From Oscillospiraceae bacterium (GTDB lineage: Bacteria > Bacillota > Clostridia > Oscillospirales > Oscillospiraceae): a stretch of 15,825 nt of DNA. A program made the translations under genes and the position numbers. Positions within the stretch are counted from its first letter, which is position 1. Each line of letters starts with the position of its first letter. Below, piece by piece: positions 14,543 to 15,825 of the stretch. The DNA is taken from the NCBI GenBank assembly GCA_029065305.1, contig JAIEIQ010000283.1, positions 1 through 15,825 on the forward strand, written 5' to 3'. The notes beneath the pieces are model-generated. The model searched no databases. It had not been told where the DNA came from and saw only the letters and a list, made by a program, of their open reading frames with translations.

Positions 14543-15825
14543 ATGTGGTTTGACAACGCGGTTATCTATCAGATCTACCCTCTGGGCCTGTGCGGCGCGC
14601 CCCGGGAGAACGACGGCGTCCGGGAGCACAGAATTCTCAGGGTTCTCGACTGGATCGATCACATCAAGGCCCTGGGGGCGGACACCGTCCTCTTCAACCC
14701 CCTCTTCGAGAGCGACCGCCACGGCTACGACACCCGGGACTACTTCCAGGTGGACTGCCGCCTGGGGACCAACGAGGATTTCAAGACCGTCTGCGACGCC
14801 CTCCACGCTGCGGGCCTGCGGGTGATGCTGGACGGGGTGTTCAACCACGTGGGCCGGGGCTTCCGCGCCTTCCAGGACGTGCGGGAGCGGCGGTGGGACA
14901 GCCCCTATAAGGACTGGTTCCACATCAATTTTGACGGCAACACCGGCTATAACGACGGCTTCTGGTACGACGCGTGGGAGGGCCACTACGAGCTGGTGAA
15001 GCTCAACCTGCAAAACCCCGCCGTGGTGGGCCACCAGTTTGATGCCATCCGCGCCTGGGTGGAGCAGTTCGGCATCGACGGCCTGCGCCTGGACGTGGCC
15101 TACTGCCTGAGCCCCGACTACCTGCGCCAGCTGCGCCAGTTTGCCGATAACCTCAAGCCGGAGTTCGTCCTCATGGGGGAGACGCTCCACGGGGACTACA
15201 ACCGGTGGATGAACGACAGCGCCTGCCACTCCGTGACCAACTACGAGTGCTACAAGGGCCTGTGGTCCAGCTTCAACTCCATGAACCTCTTCGAGATCGG
15301 CCACAGCCTGGCCCGGCAGTTCGGCCCCGAGCAGTGGACGCTGTACAAGGGGAAGCACCTGCTGAGCTTCCTGGACAACCACGACGTGGAGCGCATCGCC
15401 AGCATCCTCCAGAACAGGGAGCACCTGCGCCCCGCCTACGGGATTCTCTTCGGAATGCCGGGGACGCCCTCGGTGTACTACGGCAGCGAGTGGGGCCTGG
15501 AGGGGAAAAAGTCCCAGGGGGACGACGCCCTGCGCCCCGCCCTGGACAAGCCGGAGAGCAATGAGCTGACCGCGTTCATCGCAAAGCTCGCCGCCGCGAA
15601 GAGGGGCAGCCGGGCGCTGTGCCACGGCTCCTACCGGAACGTGGTCCTGACCAACCGGCAGATCATCTTCGAGCGGGCCTGCGACGGGGAGCGGGTGCTG
15701 GTGGCGGTCAACGCCGACGGCGCGCCCTACACCGCCCACTTCGACGCCGGGTGCGGCACGGCGGTGGATCTCATCACCGGGGCCCCCCACGACTTCGGCG
15801 GCGGCAGCGAGCTGCCCCCCTACAG
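14543..15825 (+). CDS. GH13 alpha-amylase family glycosidase, 3' end cut by window
   Basis: A (beta/alpha)8 alpha-glucan-active enzyme; 427 residues are visible and no stop is reached. All four GH13 core regions are seen: region I DGVFNH (97-102), region II GLRLDVAY with the nucleophile Asp184, region III LMGETLH with the acid/base Glu213, and region IV FLDNHD with Asp278. After the barrel a C-terminal beta domain has begun (about residue 355 on). There is no signal peptide and no N-terminal carbohydrate-binding domain; the barrel starts at once with DNAVIYQIYPLG, so it is a cytoplasmic enzyme, probably acting on imported maltodextrins. The subfamily (maltodextrin glucosidase, cyclomaltodextrinase or similar) is unresolved. 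AAGGAG stands 7 bases before the ATG. It is divergent from the T-box operon. Confidence 0.93.
   Translation, partial: MWFDNAVIYQIYPLGLCGAPRENDGVREHRILRVLDWIDHIKALGADTVLFNPLFESDRHGYDTRDYFQVDCRLGTNEDFKTVCDALHAAGLRVMLDGVFNHVGRGFRAFQDVRERRWDSPYKDWFHINFDGNTGYNDGFWYDAWEGHYELVKLNLQNPAVVGHQFDAIRAWVEQFGIDGLRLDVAYCLSPDYLRQLRQFADNLKPEFVLMGETLHGDYNRWMNDSACHSVTNYECYKGLWSSFNSMNLFEIGHSLARQFGPEQWTLYKGKHLLSFLDNHDVERIASILQNREHLRPAYGILFGMPGTPSVYYGSEWGLEGKKSQGDDALRPALDKPESNELTAFIAKLAAAKRGSRALCHGSYRNVVLTNRQIIFERACDGERVLVAVNADGAPYTAHFDAGCGTAVDLITGAPHDFGGGSELPPY

Noticed and set aside
14376..14825. 149-codon plus-strand frame over the T-box promoter and the amylase start
   Set aside because: It overlaps the T-box promoter and runs out of frame through the GH13 gene, which has all catalytic motifs.

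Overview
The window reads as chromosomal DNA from a high-GC, low-mobility member of the Clostridia. Supporting signs are the gene order rpmG-secE-nusG-rplK-rplA, strong AGGAGG-type ribosome binding sites, a T-box leader, sigma-A type promoters and a DUF5693-csaB pair. Family Oscillospiraceae (Flavonifractor/Intestinimonas-like) is the best guess, but it is inferred from gene style, not proven. No insertion sequences, phage genes, CRISPR arrays, tRNA or rRNA genes were seen.

Layout. (1) 1-2116, minus strand: the translation/transcription cluster rpmG, secE, nusG, rplK and rplA (cut by the left edge), driven by a good promoter at 2088-2116. (2) 2140-7784, plus strand: a tight five-gene run consisting of ruvX, a DUF5693 membrane protein, csaB (polysaccharide pyruvyl transferase), a membrane O-acyltransferase and a SAM methyltransferase. 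It ends in a perfect 17-bp-stem terminator that also serves the convergent gene. The middle three genes point to decoration of a cell-wall polymer. (3) 7814-9926: a GNAT acetyltransferase (minus) and a MalY/PatB-type PLP C-S lyase/aminotransferase (plus) diverge from back-to-back promoters. (4) 9927-10151: a convergent intergenic stretch with a 12-bp-spaced series of DnaA-box-like sequences. (5) 10152-14423, minus strand: a two-gene operon under a T-box riboswitch. The first gene is a LeuA-like protein whose usual metal-binding residues are replaced. The second fuses a sugar-isomerase-type TIM barrel to a complete acyl-CoA synthetase. (6) 14543 to the right edge, plus strand: a cytoplasmic GH13 alpha-amylase-family enzyme, incomplete in the window.

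The most unusual part is the T-box operon (10152-14423). A leader that should sense an uncharged tRNA (the discriminator-pairing base fits a tRNA with discriminator A; the specifier is possibly Leu CTT) controls two proteins. One is built like 2-isopropylmalate synthase, including the C-terminal leucine-sensing-type domain, but without the canonical HxH metal site. The other is a TIM barrel-acyl-CoA ligase fusion whose barrel also seems to lack several usual metal ligands. This looks like an acyl-CoA-related pathway tied to amino-acid supply and not ordinary leucine biosynthesis. Its substrate cannot be read from the sequence.
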